Counted from the stretch's first letter, positions 7,904-15,659 are shown. The stretch is 40,041 bases of DNA from an uncultured Bacteroidales bacterium (GCA_902788865.1 CADALZ010000024.1:384-40424), one strand, 5' to 3'. Notes: generated by a model not told the origin, from the sequence alone. Numbers and translations are program-made.

Positions 7904-8308
7904 TCAATCCCGCTTCATGATATACTGCTTGCAGATGCTGTAGGCCACAAAGAAAAGGAAGGCCATCATCAAGAACCACGCTGACCATCTGATCAGAGGC
8001 TCTTTTTCTTCAAAGAACAGCATATAGGGTGCCATCACTAACATGGAAATGACAAACAGACTGAAAAAGCCTCGCAACCTTCGGTCTTCGTCCACGTCCT
8101 TAAACCCCACCTCACCTATCAGTTTATACAAAAGAAAAGAAATAAAGTAGCTAAAAACTATAAAGCAGATAGTCGCTGACAATAGCATGACGCCCAATCC
8201 ATAATCACGCATCTGATGCGCAAAAGTGAAACCTGGCACATACATGGTATGAAATCCCATCGTGAAAGCCAGACTATTATGAAATTTTTTGAAAAACTCT
8301 TTATTCAT
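7904..8308 (-). CDS. Small multi-pass membrane protein, paralogue of 7420-7818
   Basis: A 134-residue protein with about four hydrophobic segments, plainly homologous along its length to the next gene downstream (shared LLYKLIGEV, SLFVIS, YMLFFEE and SICKQYI). It has its own perfect -7 box TACCTTTG at 8331-8338, so the pair are two transcription units from a local duplication. No known family or function. Confidence 0.65.
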   Translation of the reverse strand: MNKEFFKKFHNSLAFTMGFHTMYVPGFTFAHQMRDYGLGVMLLSATICFIVFSYFISFLLYKLIGEVGFKDVDEDRRLRGFFSLFVISMLVMAPYMLFFEEKEPLIRWSAWFLMMAFLFFVAYSICKQYIMKRD

Positions 8309-8330
8309 TGTATTTTATTGTATTTCTGAA

Positions 8331-8338
8331 CAAAGGTA
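8331..8338 (-). promoter_or_regulatory. -7 box for membrane protein 7904-8308
   Basis: The minus strand reads TACCTTTG, a perfect -7 box, 22 nt before the start codon. Confidence 0.55.
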
Positions 8339-8377
8339 ATAAAATAATATCAAAACAGAAGAAAAACTGGTTTTTCT

Positions 8378-8428
8378 TTTGTCTTTTGCGGTTTAATCGT
8401 AACTTTGCTCTCAAGGTATAAAAGGAGG
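8378..8428 (+). promoter_or_regulatory. Promoter and strong ribosome site of the coiled-coil gene
   Basis: TTTG at 8378-8381 and TAACTTTG at 8400-8407 are 18 nt apart. AAAGGAGG at 8421-8428 lies 5 nt before the ATG at 8434. Such a full Shine-Dalgarno is uncommon for this phylum, and most genes in this window lack one. Confidence 0.6.
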
Positions 8429-8433
8429 TAGTT

Positions 8434-8820
8434 ATGAACTTATTTGATCAATTTCTGGTTTTTCTTGGCGTGCGAAAGGTGCTGAGCACCATCGAGAAAG
8501 AAGAGCTGAGACACAAAGAAGAGGAACGAATACGGAGAGAAGAAGAGTACCAAGAGCAACTCCGAGAAGAGGAAATCGAGAGTATTAGGGATAATCTCAC
8601 AGAACTGCAAGATGTATATCAGGATAGGATCTGGGAAATGGAAAATAAACTGAGTGAACTCAGAGACAGAATCGATGAGCTGGAACTGGAGGATGGCGAC
8701 CACACTGAGGAAATAATGGAGCTGGAGGACCAGGCAGATAATCTCCAGTATGACATCGACCAGTATCAATCTGATTTGGATGACCTAGAGGATGAACTCA
8801 GTAGTATGGATGACTATTAA
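8434..8820 (+). CDS. Acidic coiled-coil protein
   Basis: A 128-residue protein. The first ~14 residues are hydrophobic (MNLFDQFLVFLGVR) and could dock to a membrane or partner. The rest is highly charged with continuous heptads rich in Glu, Leu, Asp and Arg (runs such as EELRHKEEERIRREEE, then LEDQADNLQYDIDQ), becoming strongly acidic towards DDY at the end. No catalytic motif. It is probably a structural or adaptor protein. The good promoter and ribosome site argue that it is expressed. Confidence 0.7.
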   Translation: MNLFDQFLVFLGVRKVLSTIEKEELRHKEEERIRREEEYQEQLREEEIESIRDNLTELQDVYQDRIWEMENKLSELRDRIDELELEDGDHTEEIMELEDQADNLQYDIDQYQSDLDDLEDELSSMDDY

Positions 8821-8874
8821 ATCTGAGATTTCAAAAAAAAGGGCCAAGAAAAGAGGATATTCTGTTTTTTTTAT

Positions 8875-8882
8875 TACCTTTG
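8875..8882 (+). promoter_or_regulatory. -7 box for tRNA-Gly
   Basis: TACCTTTG, a perfect -7 box, ends 31 nt before the mature tRNA 5' end. Confidence 0.6.
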
Positions 8883-8913
8883 TGGCGCTTTTGAGAATTC
8901 GAAGCGTATAATT

Positions 8914-8986
8914 GCGGTAATAGCTCAGTTGGTAGAGCATTGGCTTCCCAAGCCGAGGGTCGCGAGTTCGAGTCTCGTTTACCGCT
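8914..8986 (+). tRNA. tRNA-Gly(CCC)
   Basis: A complete 73-nt cloverleaf. The acceptor stem GCGGTAA pairs with TTACCGC (8979-8985), discriminator T. D-arm GCTC/GAGC; anticodon stem TTGGC/GCCGA with loop TTCCCAA giving anticodon CCC; T-arm GCGAG-TTCGAGT-CTCGT with one G-T pair. CCA is not encoded. Confidence 0.95.
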
Positions 8987-9059
8987 CATGATTTACAGTC
9001 TTTCCCCTGTTGGAAAGGCTTTTTCCTTTATATATACACTATCCTATCCATATTTTTTC

Positions 9060-9067
9060 TATCTTTG
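9060..9067 (+). promoter_or_regulatory. -7 box of the cob operon; fixes the cobU start
   Basis: TATCTTTG, a perfect -7 box, predicts a transcript start near 9074. An in-frame ATG at 9065 would lie inside this box, so cobU translation should begin at 9089. The leader is about 15 nt, too short for a cobalamin riboswitch. Confidence 0.65.
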
Positions 9068-9088
9068 CAGTCAATTAACAAAAGAGCC

Positions 9089-9601
9089 ATGCGAAAAATC
9101 ATTCTCATCACTGGTGGAGCACGCTCTGGAAAGAGCACTTATGCAGAGAGTCTGGCATTGCAGTACTCTCCAAACCCTGTGTATCTGGCCACCGCACGCA
9201 TCTGGGACGATGAGTTCAGGGAGCGTGTAAGACTGCACAAGGAGCGCAGAGGACCAGAGTGGACCAACATAGAGGAACAAAAGTGGCTGAGCCAGCATGA
9301 TATAACTGGACGCACCGTACTGATAGACTGCATCACGATGTGGTGCAACAACTTCTTCTTCGATCTGAAGGATGAAGTGAACGCCACTCTGGAGGCTCTG
9401 AAAGCTGAATTTGAAAAGTTCACAACTCAAGATGCCACCTTCATTTTCGTGACCAACGAGATAGGCATGGGTGGTGTAAGCATGAATGAAGTCACCCGAA
9501 AATTCACCGACTTGCAGGGGTGGTTCAATCAATACGTGGCTCAGAAAGCCGATGAAGTGGTGCTGATGGTGAGTGGCATCCCTGTAAAAATAAAAGGATA
9601 G
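9089..9601 (+). CDS. cobU: Adenosylcobinamide kinase / adenosylcobinamide-phosphate guanylyltransferase
   Basis: A 170-residue bifunctional enzyme. It phosphorylates adenosylcobinamide and transfers GMP to give AdoCbi-GDP, the activated half of the nucleotide loop. The P-loop GGARSGKST lies at the N-terminus (about residues 8-16), followed by YLATARIWDDEF, RRGPEW and the late motif TNEIGMGGVSMN. The length fits the family. It is the first gene of a compact cobU-cobT-cobS-cobC operon, 4 nt before cobT. Start chosen from the promoter position. Confidence 0.95.
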   Translation: MRKIILITGGARSGKSTYAESLALQYSPNPVYLATARIWDDEFRERVRLHKERRGPEWTNIEEQKWLSQHDITGRTVLIDCITMWCNNFFFDLKDEVNATLEALKAEFEKFTTQDATFIFVTNEIGMGGVSMNEVTRKFTDLQGWFNQYVAQKADEVVLMVSGIPVKIKG

Positions 9602-9605
9602 GAAG

Positions 9606-10655
9606 ATGAGAAAGATATTCCACATAGAAACTCCAGACGAGCATATTAAACCGCTGATAATAGACAAGATAGACAATCTTACTAAACCAAAAGGTTCACT
9701 GGGGGCACTGGAAGAGATAGCTCTGCAGGTGGCTCTGATTCAGCAGACTTTGGAGCCTGAACTGAGGCATCCTCAGAACATTCTCTTCGCTGGCGACCAT
9801 GGTATTCTGGAAGAAGGAGTGAGCCCAACCCCACGTGAGGTAACGTGGCAACAAGTGCTGCACTACACACGCGGAGGAGCTGGAGTGAATGTGTTCTGTG
9901 ACCAGCACAGTTTTGGTCTTAAGGTGGTGGATGCAGGAGTGGACTTCGACTTTACTGGTCACCCAGAAGTGATAGACATGAAGGTGCGCCGAGGCACTCG
10001 AAACTTTCTGCATGAGCCTGCCATGACAGAAGAAGATATGGAGCTTTGCCTTGATAGAGGGGCTCAGATAGTGCGTCAGTGCATCAACGAAGGCAGCAAC
10101 GTGCTGAGCTTTGGAGAGATGGGCGCAGGAAATACCTCTGTCGCATCAGTATGGATGCACCTCTTCACGGGCATACCGCTGGAGAAGTGCGTAGGAGCTG
10201 GCAGCGGACTGAATCAGACTGGCGTGAAGCATAAGTTGGAAGTACTGCAGCAGGCTGTAGATCATTTCTGCAAAGAAAACGATGTGACACAAAAACAGCA
10301 TATCATAGCCTACTTTGGTGGCTATGAGCTTGTTATGGCCATAGGCGCTATGCTCCAAGCCGCTGAGAGCCACATTATTATATTGGTAGATGGGTTCTTG
10401 ATGACGGCCTGCATGCTGGCTGCCTCTCAGCTCTATCCAGAGGTGACGCGCTATGCCATCTTTGGGCACTGTGGGGATGAGAGTGGGCACCGCCTCATGC
10501 TGGATGCCCTGCATGCCAAACCTCTGCTGAGCTTAGGCATGAGGCTGGGCGAAGGCACTGGGGCCATCGTGGCCTACCCCATCGTACAGTCGGCTCTCTG
10601 CATGCTCAATGGCATGGAAAGCTTTAAAAAGACTGCGGTGACGAAGTACTTTTAG
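9606..10655 (+). CDS. cobT: Nicotinate-nucleotide:dimethylbenzimidazole phosphoribosyltransferase
   Basis: A 349-residue enzyme of usual length that makes the alpha-ribazole phosphate used for the lower ligand. Family motifs: TKPKGSLGALE near residue 25, AGDHGILEEGVSPTPREVTWQQ around 60-80, GEMGAGNTS mid-protein, GHCGDESGH and the C-terminal LGEGTGAI carrying the catalytic Glu region. It follows cobU by 4 nt. After its stop comes a 74-bp inverted repeat before cobS. Confidence 0.96.
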   Translation: MRKIFHIETPDEHIKPLIIDKIDNLTKPKGSLGALEEIALQVALIQQTLEPELRHPQNILFAGDHGILEEGVSPTPREVTWQQVLHYTRGGAGVNVFCDQHSFGLKVVDAGVDFDFTGHPEVIDMKVRRGTRNFLHEPAMTEEDMELCLDRGAQIVRQCINEGSNVLSFGEMGAGNTSVASVWMHLFTGIPLEKCVGAGSGLNQTGVKHKLEVLQQAVDHFCKENDVTQKQHIIAYFGGYELVMAIGAMLQAAESHIIILVDGFLMTACMLAASQLYPEVTRYAIFGHCGDESGHRLMLDALHAKPLLSLGMRLGEGTGAIVAYPIVQSALCMLNGMESFKKTAVTKYF

Positions 10656-10670
10656 AGATTGAGAATTGAG

Positions 10671-10744
10671 AACCACGAATTTACCGAATTTTTCGAATTT
10701 CTATGCAGAAGAATTAATTCGTTTAATCCGTTTAATTCGTGGTT
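10671..10744. repeat. Interspersed inverted-repeat element, copy A
   Basis: A 74-bp sequence between cobT and cobS with ends AACCACGAATT and AATTCGTGGTT in inverted orientation. Its first 51 bp are identical to copy B at 15575-15639. It differs by about 9 extra bases near the right end, which weaken the right arm. The transcribed RNA should fold into a long hairpin within the cob operon. It is preceded by two ATTGAGA heptamers. It codes for nothing plausible. Confidence 0.85.
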
Positions 10745-10760
10745 AAAAATAATAGATTTG

Positions 10761-11507
10761 ATGAAACGACTTTTAGCAGCATTGATGTTTTTCACCCGCT
10801 TGCCCCTCTGGCGCATTTGCGAGGTGCCTGCCACTTATTTCAAGCGGGTGGTACCTCTATGGCCACTGGCGGGATGGCTCACGGGGGGCATCATGGCTGG
10901 GGTGCTGTGGCTGGCTGCACAGGTCTTCCCTCTCAGTGTGGCTTGGATACTGGCTGTCATCAGCCGACTGCTGCTTACTGGTTGTCTGCATGAAGATGGA
11001 CTGGCCGACTTCTGCGATGGCTTTGGCGGAGGCACTTCGCGCGAACGGGTTCTGAGCATCATGAAGGACTCACACATAGGCACTTACGGAGTCATAGGAC
11101 TGGTGGTTTACTTCCTTTTACTTACGCAGGTTTCACACCTCGGACTGGAGACATTGCTCCCCATAGTGGTGGTGGCCGATGCTTGGAGCAAGGCGTGTGC
11201 TGCCCATATCATCTGCTTCCTGCCCTATTGTAGGAAGGCCGAGGAGGCAAAGATTCAGACCATCTACGATCGCATGACATGGGCAGAATGGCTGCTCTGC
11301 ATAGTTTCAGGTCTGATACCTGCGCTCCTGTTAATGCCCCACACACTGCTGCCAGCCCTTATGGCACCCATCGCAGTCTGTGCCCTGCTCATGCTGCTGA
11401 TGAAACACCGCATCGGAGGCTATACGGGCGACTGCTGTGGAGCTACATTCCTGCTGGCCGAGCTTAGTTTCTACTTAGTGGCTTTAGCCATAATTCATAA
11501 TTCATAA
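10761..11507 (+). CDS. cobS: Adenosylcobinamide-GDP ribazoletransferase (cobalamin synthase)
   Basis: A 248-residue inner-membrane enzyme joining AdoCbi-GDP to alpha-ribazole (phosphate). The start at 10761 gives the family N-terminus MKRLLAALMFFTRLPLW; an upstream in-frame ATG at 10659 would read through the inverted repeat and is rejected. The signature GCLHEDGLADFCDGFGGG, with its acidic metal-binding residues, is followed by IMKDSHIGTYGV. Several hydrophobic helices follow. The last codons and stop fall inside a CATAATT heptamer array. It is 6 nt from cobC. Confidence 0.94.
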   Translation: MKRLLAALMFFTRLPLWRICEVPATYFKRVVPLWPLAGWLTGGIMAGVLWLAAQVFPLSVAWILAVISRLLLTGCLHEDGLADFCDGFGGGTSRERVLSIMKDSHIGTYGVIGLVVYFLLLTQVSHLGLETLLPIVVVADAWSKACAAHIICFLPYCRKAEEAKIQTIYDRMTWAEWLLCIVSGLIPALLLMPHTLLPALMAPIAVCALLMLLMKHRIGGYTGDCCGATFLLAELSFYLVALAIIHNS

Positions 11508-11509
11508 TA
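11489..11509. repeat. Heptamer tandem array over the cobS stop codon
   Basis: Three adjacent heptamers, CATAATT, CATAATT and CATAATA. They encode the last residues of CobS (IHNS) and contain its stop codon (11505-11507), leaving 4 nt before the cobC ATG. Confidence 0.7.
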
Positions 11510-11513
11510 GAAA

Positions 11514-12050
11514 ATGCATATAGTACTTATCAGACATACTTCAGTAGATGTGCCCCTCGGAGTTTGCTACGGACATACAGATGTACCTCTGAAGGATACC
11601 TTCGAGCAAGAAGCTGCTGTAACTAAGAAAAACTTGGAACCACTAGAACCATTTGACAAAGTGTATTGCAGTCCGCTATCGCGTTGTGTGAAGTTGGCTA
11701 CCTATTGCGGCTACCCCGATGCAGAGCGCGATGAGCGCATCAAGGAGCTTAACTTTGGGGCTTGGGAGATGCAGAAATTCGACGAGATCAAGGATCCACA
11801 CCTGCAAGAATGGTTCGACGACTACCTGCATGTGCCTGTCACTAATGGCGAGAGCTTCATGCAACTCTACCAGCGCGTAGCTGCTTTCCTTGATGAGGTG
11901 AGAAAAAAGCCCTACGAACGTGTAGCAGTCTTCGCCCACGGTGGTGTACTGGTCAGTGCCCAAGCCTACGCAGGCCTTGTCAAGTTTGAAGAAGCATTCA
12001 GCGCACTCACGCCCTATGGAGGAGTGATTGAGCTGGAACTCAATGACTAA
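11514..12050 (+). CDS. cobC: Alpha-ribazole phosphatase, histidine phosphatase family
   Basis: A 178-residue phosphoglycerate-mutase-like phosphatase. The N-terminus VLIRHTSVDVPLGVCYGHTDVPL carries the catalytic His in the RHT form seen in CobC proteins. YCSPLSRC, LNFGAWE and the second catalytic His in FAHGGVL follow. It removes phosphate from alpha-ribazole phosphate or cobalamin phosphate at the end of loop assembly. Its position as fourth gene of the cob operon supports this over a generic phosphatase. Confidence 0.92.
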   Translation: MHIVLIRHTSVDVPLGVCYGHTDVPLKDTFEQEAAVTKKNLEPLEPFDKVYCSPLSRCVKLATYCGYPDAERDERIKELNFGAWEMQKFDEIKDPHLQEWFDDYLHVPVTNGESFMQLYQRVAAFLDEVRKKPYERVAVFAHGGVLVSAQAYAGLVKFEEAFSALTPYGGVIELELND

Positions 12051-12057
12051 ATAAATA

Positions 12058-12089
12058 ATTAAAATATTAAAACATTAAAATATTAAAAG
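12058..12089. repeat. Octamer tandem array, 4 copies
   Basis: Four adjacent units of ATTAAAAN (last base T, C, T, G), followed by a degenerate ATTATATA. It starts 8 nt after cobC and fills most of the space before the nhaC start. Like the array at 5265, seven bases are constant and the eighth varies. Confidence 0.75.
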
Positions 12090-12110
12090 ATTATATATTA
12101 GGCATTTACA

Positions 12111-13403
12111 GTGAATACAACGAAGCAAAACTTTAAAGGACTTTTGGCACTTTCACCATTGGTGGTATTTCTCTGCCTTTATCTGGTGACATCCCTGCTG
12201 CTGGACGATTTCTATGCAGTGCCCATCACAGTGGCATTTCTGGTATCGTCTGTCTATGCCATCGGTGTGACCACAGATCTGCGCCTCACAGACCGCATAC
12301 ATCAGTTCTCCAAAGGGGCAGCTGATAAGAACATCATGCTTATGATCTGGATTTTCATCATGGCAGGAGCCTTTGCGCAGAGTGCCAAGGCTATGGGAGC
12401 CATAGATGCCACCGTAAACCTCACCCTCTCCGTGCTGCCCAGCCAGTTCCTCATAGGAGGCATTTTTCTGGCAGCCTGTTTCATCTCTGTATCCATAGGC
12501 ACCAGTGTGGGAACCATCGCTGCCCTAACGCCCGTGGCCATCGGACTGGCACAGCGCACAGGCATAGACCTCGCATACATGGTAGCTGTGGTCGTAGGAG
12601 GCTCATTCTTCGGAGACAATCTGTCGTTTATCAGCGATACCACCATAGCCGCCACCACCACACAGCACTGCCAGATGCGTGATAAATTCCGCGTGAATAT
12701 ACTGATAGTGCTGCCAGCCGCCCTTATCGTTCTGGGCATCTACTTCGTGCAAGGTTTTTCCCTGAATGCCACTGCCGAGATAGGCCCTATAGAATGGGTA
12801 AAGGTGATTCCCTATCTGCTGGTGCTCATCACAGCCCTGCTGGGCATGAATGTGATGGCTGTGCTTTTCCTGGGCTTGATTTCTACGGGTCTCATTGGTC
12901 TCTGTACAGACATGAGCATCCTGGACTGGTTCAAAGCCATGGGTGAAGGCATACTGGGTATGAGCGAGCTCATCATTGTCACCCTGCTGGCAGGGGGCAT
13001 GCTGGAACTGATAAGGCACAATGGCGGCATCGACTTTATCATCGAGAAGCTCACCCGCCACATCAGCGGGAAACGAGGGGCTGAGTTCACCATCGCAGCA
13101 CTGGTGAGCATGGCCAATCTCTGCACAGCCAACAATACCATTGCCATCCTCACCACAGGACAGTTGGCCCACGACATCTCGGAGAAATTCAGCCTGAACC
13201 CCAAGCGTGTAGCCAGCATTCTGGACACCTTTTCATGCTTAGTGCAAGGCCTCATCCCTTATGGCGCCCAAATGCTGATAGCAGCCGGACTGGCTCAGAT
13301 CTCTCCAGCAGCCATCATTGGACACCTCTACTACCCACTTTGCATGGGAATTTGTGCCATTTTAGCCATTATTTTCCGCTATCCACGCAGATTTAGCCTA
13401 TAA
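12111..13403 (+). CDS. NhaC-family Na+/H+ antiporter
   Basis: A 430-residue membrane protein with about 10-12 hydrophobic segments. Typical family stretches: GTSVGTIAALTPVAIGLA, then GGSFFGDNLSFISDTTIAATTTQHC, with polar and acidic residues inside membrane segments. It probably exchanges sodium for protons (or organic acids, as some NhaC relatives do). Translation seems to begin at a GTG (12111), as no in-frame ATG precedes the hydrophobic region, and no good ribosome site is seen. It could be co-transcribed with cobC, 60 nt upstream. Confidence 0.85.
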   Translation: MNTTKQNFKGLLALSPLVVFLCLYLVTSLLLDDFYAVPITVAFLVSSVYAIGVTTDLRLTDRIHQFSKGAADKNIMLMIWIFIMAGAFAQSAKAMGAIDATVNLTLSVLPSQFLIGGIFLAACFISVSIGTSVGTIAALTPVAIGLAQRTGIDLAYMVAVVVGGSFFGDNLSFISDTTIAATTTQHCQMRDKFRVNILIVLPAALIVLGIYFVQGFSLNATAEIGPIEWVKVIPYLLVLITALLGMNVMAVLFLGLISTGLIGLCTDMSILDWFKAMGEGILGMSELIIVTLLAGGMLELIRHNGGIDFIIEKLTRHISGKRGAEFTIAALVSMANLCTANNTIAILTTGQLAHDISEKFSLNPKRVASILDTFSCLVQGLIPYGAQMLIAAGLAQISPAAIIGHLYYPLCMGICAILAIIFRYPRRFSL

Positions 13404-13406
13404 GAA

Positions 13407-13438
13407 TTTGGTCAGCTTAAAAATAATTGCTACCTTTG
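13407..13438 (+). promoter_or_regulatory. Bacteroidota promoter of rpsP
   Basis: TTTG at 13407-13410, 20 nt, then TACCTTTG at 13431-13438. The leader to the ATG at 13503 is about 55-60 nt. Confidence 0.7.
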
Positions 13439-13502
13439 CGCCCGCTATTATGGATTAGTAGCACTAGTTATCAAAATTATTAACTTAACAACTTATTTTT
13501 AA

Positions 13503-14081
13503 ATGGCAACAAGAATTAGATTGCAGCGTCATGGTCGTAAAGGCTACGCCTTCTACTCTATCGTGATCGCGCACTCACAGGCTCCACGTGATGGACGCTT
13601 CATTGAGAAGATTGGTACTTATAACCCAAACACCAATCCTGCCACAGTAGAATTGAACTTTGAGCGCGCTCTGCACTGGGTTATGACAGGCGCACAGCCA
13701 ACCGACACTGTTCGTAGCATCCTTTCTCGTGAAGGTGTGTACATGAAGAAGCACTTGCTGGGTGGTGTTCAGAAGGGTGCCTTCGACGAGGCCGCTGCTG
13801 ACGCAAAGTTCGATGCATGGAAGAAGAGCAAGACTGCCGCTCTGGCCGCAGTTAAGACTAAGGCTGCTGACGCCAAGAAAGAGGTAAACAAGGCTCGTTT
13901 GGAAGCAGAAAAGAAAGTAAACGAAGTTAAGGCTAAGGCTTTGGCTGAGAAGAAAGCTGCTGAAGAGGCTGCTAAGGCTGCTGAGGAAGCTGCCAAGGCT
14001 GCTGAGGAAGCTGCCGCAAAGGCTGCTGAGCAGGCTCCTGCTGAGGCTCCTGCTGCTCCAGAAGCTCCTGCTGCAGAATAA
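13503..14081 (+). CDS. rpsP: 30S ribosomal protein S16 with long C-terminal extension
   Basis: A 192-residue protein. Residues 1-80 are a normal S16 ([39 protein letters not shown], then [12 protein letters not shown]). The rest is an Ala/Lys/Glu-rich helical tail ending in Ala/Pro/Glu repeats. Such tails are usual for Bacteroidota S16. It is monocistronic, with its own promoter and terminator. Confidence 0.97.
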   Translation: MATRIRLQRHGRKGYAFYSIVIAHSQAPRDGRFIEKIGTYNPNTNPATVELNFERALHWVMTGAQPTDTVRSILSREGVYMKKHLLGGVQKGAFDEAAADAKFDAWKKSKTAALAAVKTKAADAKKEVNKARLEAEKKVNEVKAKALAEKKAAEEAAKAAEEAAKAAEEAAAKAAEQAPAEAPAAPEAPAAE

Positions 14082-14121
14082 CAGCAGTATTTTTACAACA
14101 ATTGGGATTAAAACTATAGAG

Positions 14122-14157
14122 TCCCCTCTGTCGTGCAGACAGGGGGGATTTTCTTTT
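14122..14157 (+). terminator. Rho-independent terminator of rpsP
   Basis: An 11-bp stem TCCCCTCTGTC / GACAGGGGGGA with 5-nt loop (one G-T pair) followed by TTTTCTTTT. Confidence 0.9.
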
Positions 14158-14160
14158 CTA

Positions 14161-14320
14161 AGCGTCACACGTCACGCGTCACAGCAGTTTTAGGAAGTGG
14201 GTATTTGGGTATAAAAAAGAGATTACTATATATTATATATATAGTAAAATTTTATTTTGTCTTTTCGGAGGGGGAAAGTAGTGGTTCCAAAAAGTGCTGT
14301 GACGCGTGACGTGTGACGCT
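14161..14320. repeat. 160-bp inverted-repeat element with heptamer arms
   Basis: Perfect 26-bp arms at 14161-14186 and 14295-14320 in inverted orientation. Each arm contains three tandem heptamers of RCGTCAC (or its complement). The 108-bp interior is AT-rich and holds a near-perfect palindrome at about 14223-14247 (ACTATATA...). No reading frame. It looks like a MITE-like or REP-like element directly after the rpsP terminator. Confidence 0.85.
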
Positions 14321-14330
14321 TTTAGGGTTA

Positions 14331-14381
14331 TCCCGAGGTAAAACTTTCTCCCTCCCGAAGAAAAAAATTTTTCCTCGGGAG
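14331..14381 (+). promoter_or_regulatory. Mutually exclusive hairpins upstream of the TlpA-like gene
   Basis: TCCCGAGG (14331-14338) is the exact complement of CCTCGGGA (14373-14380). CTCCCGA (14352-14358) also pairs with TCGGGAG (14375-14381), extended by an A-run/T-run stem. The two pairings share the 3' strand, so only one can form. Both lie upstream of the -7 box at 14427, so they could be DNA-level or readthrough signals instead of a leader. Confidence 0.4.
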
Positions 14382-14426
14382 CAAAAAAAAGTGGTCAAAA
14401 ATTCTAAAACCGCTAAATAGAAATTG

Positions 14427-14434
14427 TACCTTTG
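14427..14434 (+). promoter_or_regulatory. -7 box of the TlpA-like lipoprotein gene
   Basis: TACCTTTG, a perfect -7 box, 31 nt before the ATG at 14466. No TTTG at -33 spacing. Confidence 0.6.
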
Positions 14435-14465
14435 TAGCCGCTAAACAAAAAGAAAAAGAAAGCAA

Positions 14466-15563
14466 ATGAAGAAATTGTTATTCCTCGTTGCAACTGCAGC
14501 CATGTTTGCTGCCTGCAACAACAGCCAGAATGGCTATGTCATCAATGGCACCATCGAAGGTGCAGCAGATGGAGACAGCATCTACATCATGAATCTGAAC
14601 TCACAGAACCCCGTTGCCACAGCAGCAGCCGTGATCAATGGTGGAAAGTTTACTTTCAAAGGGGTGCAGGATGTTCCAACCAACACCTACATCGCTTATA
14701 AAATTCAGGACCCACAGGCTCGCAAGTATGCCAACTTCTTCCTTGAGAACGGCACCATGACTGCCTTCCTCGGTGAAGACGACAACTACGTGAAGGGCAC
14801 GCCAAACAACGATGCCTTCGAGCAGTACAAGGCAGAAATCGCAGCCATGACGGAGAAGATAGAGGCCGTGGAGGCTCAGTTGCAGAGCGCTGATGATGCC
14901 AAGAAGAAAGAGCTTGAAGACCAGATAGACGGTCTGATGGACGAGTACTATGAGGTCTTCGAGCGCACCATCGATAAGAACATCACCAATCCTGTGGGCG
15001 TCAGTGTGCTGAAGTCATTCTACTACCAGATGGATACCGACAAGTTGGCCGCTGCCTTGGATCAGATTCCTGCCAATTTGATGGAAGGTGACGAAACTCT
15101 GGCACGCATCAAGGAGGTGGTTGCCAAGAAGATAGCCACTGCTCCAGGACAGAAGTTCACCGACTTTGCCATGAAGACTCCCGACGATAAGGACATCAAG
15201 CTCTCCGACTATGCCGGAAAGGGCAAGATTGTCTTAGTGGACTTCTGGGCCAGCTGGTGCGGTCCTTGCCGCGTGGAGATGCCTAACGTGAAGGAGGCTT
15301 ATGCCAAGTATAAGGACAAAGGCTTCGAAATCGTAGGCGTATCTCTGGACCGCAACGTGGCCGACTGGAAGAAGGGCATCGAGGATCTGGGCATCACTTG
15401 GCCTCAGATGAGCGATGTGAAGTACTGGGATTGCGAAGCTGCCGCCATCTATGGCGTTCAGGCTATCCCTGCCACTGTACTGATAGACAAGGATGGCACC
15501 ATCCTGAAGCGCGACCTGCGTGGTTCAGATCTGGCTGAAGAGCTGGAGAAACTGCTAGGATAA
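14466..15563 (+). CDS. DUF4369-thioredoxin (TlpA-like) lipoprotein
   Basis: A 365-residue envelope thiol-disulfide oxidoreductase. The lipoprotein signal peptide ends at Cys17 in FAAC. Residues 20-110 are a beta-rich DUF4369-type domain (NGYVINGTIEGAADGDSIYI), then a charged helical linker (about 115-170), then a thioredoxin/AhpC-TSA fold from about 225 with FWASWCGPC; the redox cysteines are 265 and 268. The cis-Pro region AIPATVLID is present. Such proteins reduce periplasmic disulfides; the partner is unknown. It is followed by inverted-repeat copy B. Confidence 0.9.
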   Translation: MKKLLFLVATAAMFAACNNSQNGYVINGTIEGAADGDSIYIMNLNSQNPVATAAAVINGGKFTFKGVQDVPTNTYIAYKIQDPQARKYANFFLENGTMTAFLGEDDNYVKGTPNNDAFEQYKAEIAAMTEKIEAVEAQLQSADDAKKKELEDQIDGLMDEYYEVFERTIDKNITNPVGVSVLKSFYYQMDTDKLAAALDQIPANLMEGDETLARIKEVVAKKIATAPGQKFTDFAMKTPDDKDIKLSDYAGKGKIVLVDFWASWCGPCRVEMPNVKEAYAKYKDKGFEIVGVSLDRNVADWKKGIEDLGITWPQMSDVKYWDCEAAAIYGVQAIPATVLIDKDGTILKRDLRGSDLAEELEKLLG

Positions 15564-15574
15564 TATTCTTTTTA

Positions 15575-15639
15575 AACCACGAATTTACCGAATTTTTCGA
15601 ATTTCTATGCAGAAGAATTAATTCGGTAAATTCGTGGTT
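15575..15639. repeat. Interspersed inverted-repeat element, copy B
   Basis: A 65-bp element with perfect 19-bp terminal inverted repeats (left arm AACCACGAATTTACCGAAT) and a 27-nt interior that can pair further. Its first 51 bp match copy A at 10671. It lies 11 nt after the TlpA-like gene stop and could act as a transcript-end hairpin. Confidence 0.88.
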
Positions 15640-15659
15640 TCTTTTAAATAAAATACACA

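Noticed and set aside
10659-10760. 34-residue N-terminal extension of CobS
   Set aside because: It would be encoded by the inverted-repeat element; normal CobS proteins begin at the 10761 Met.
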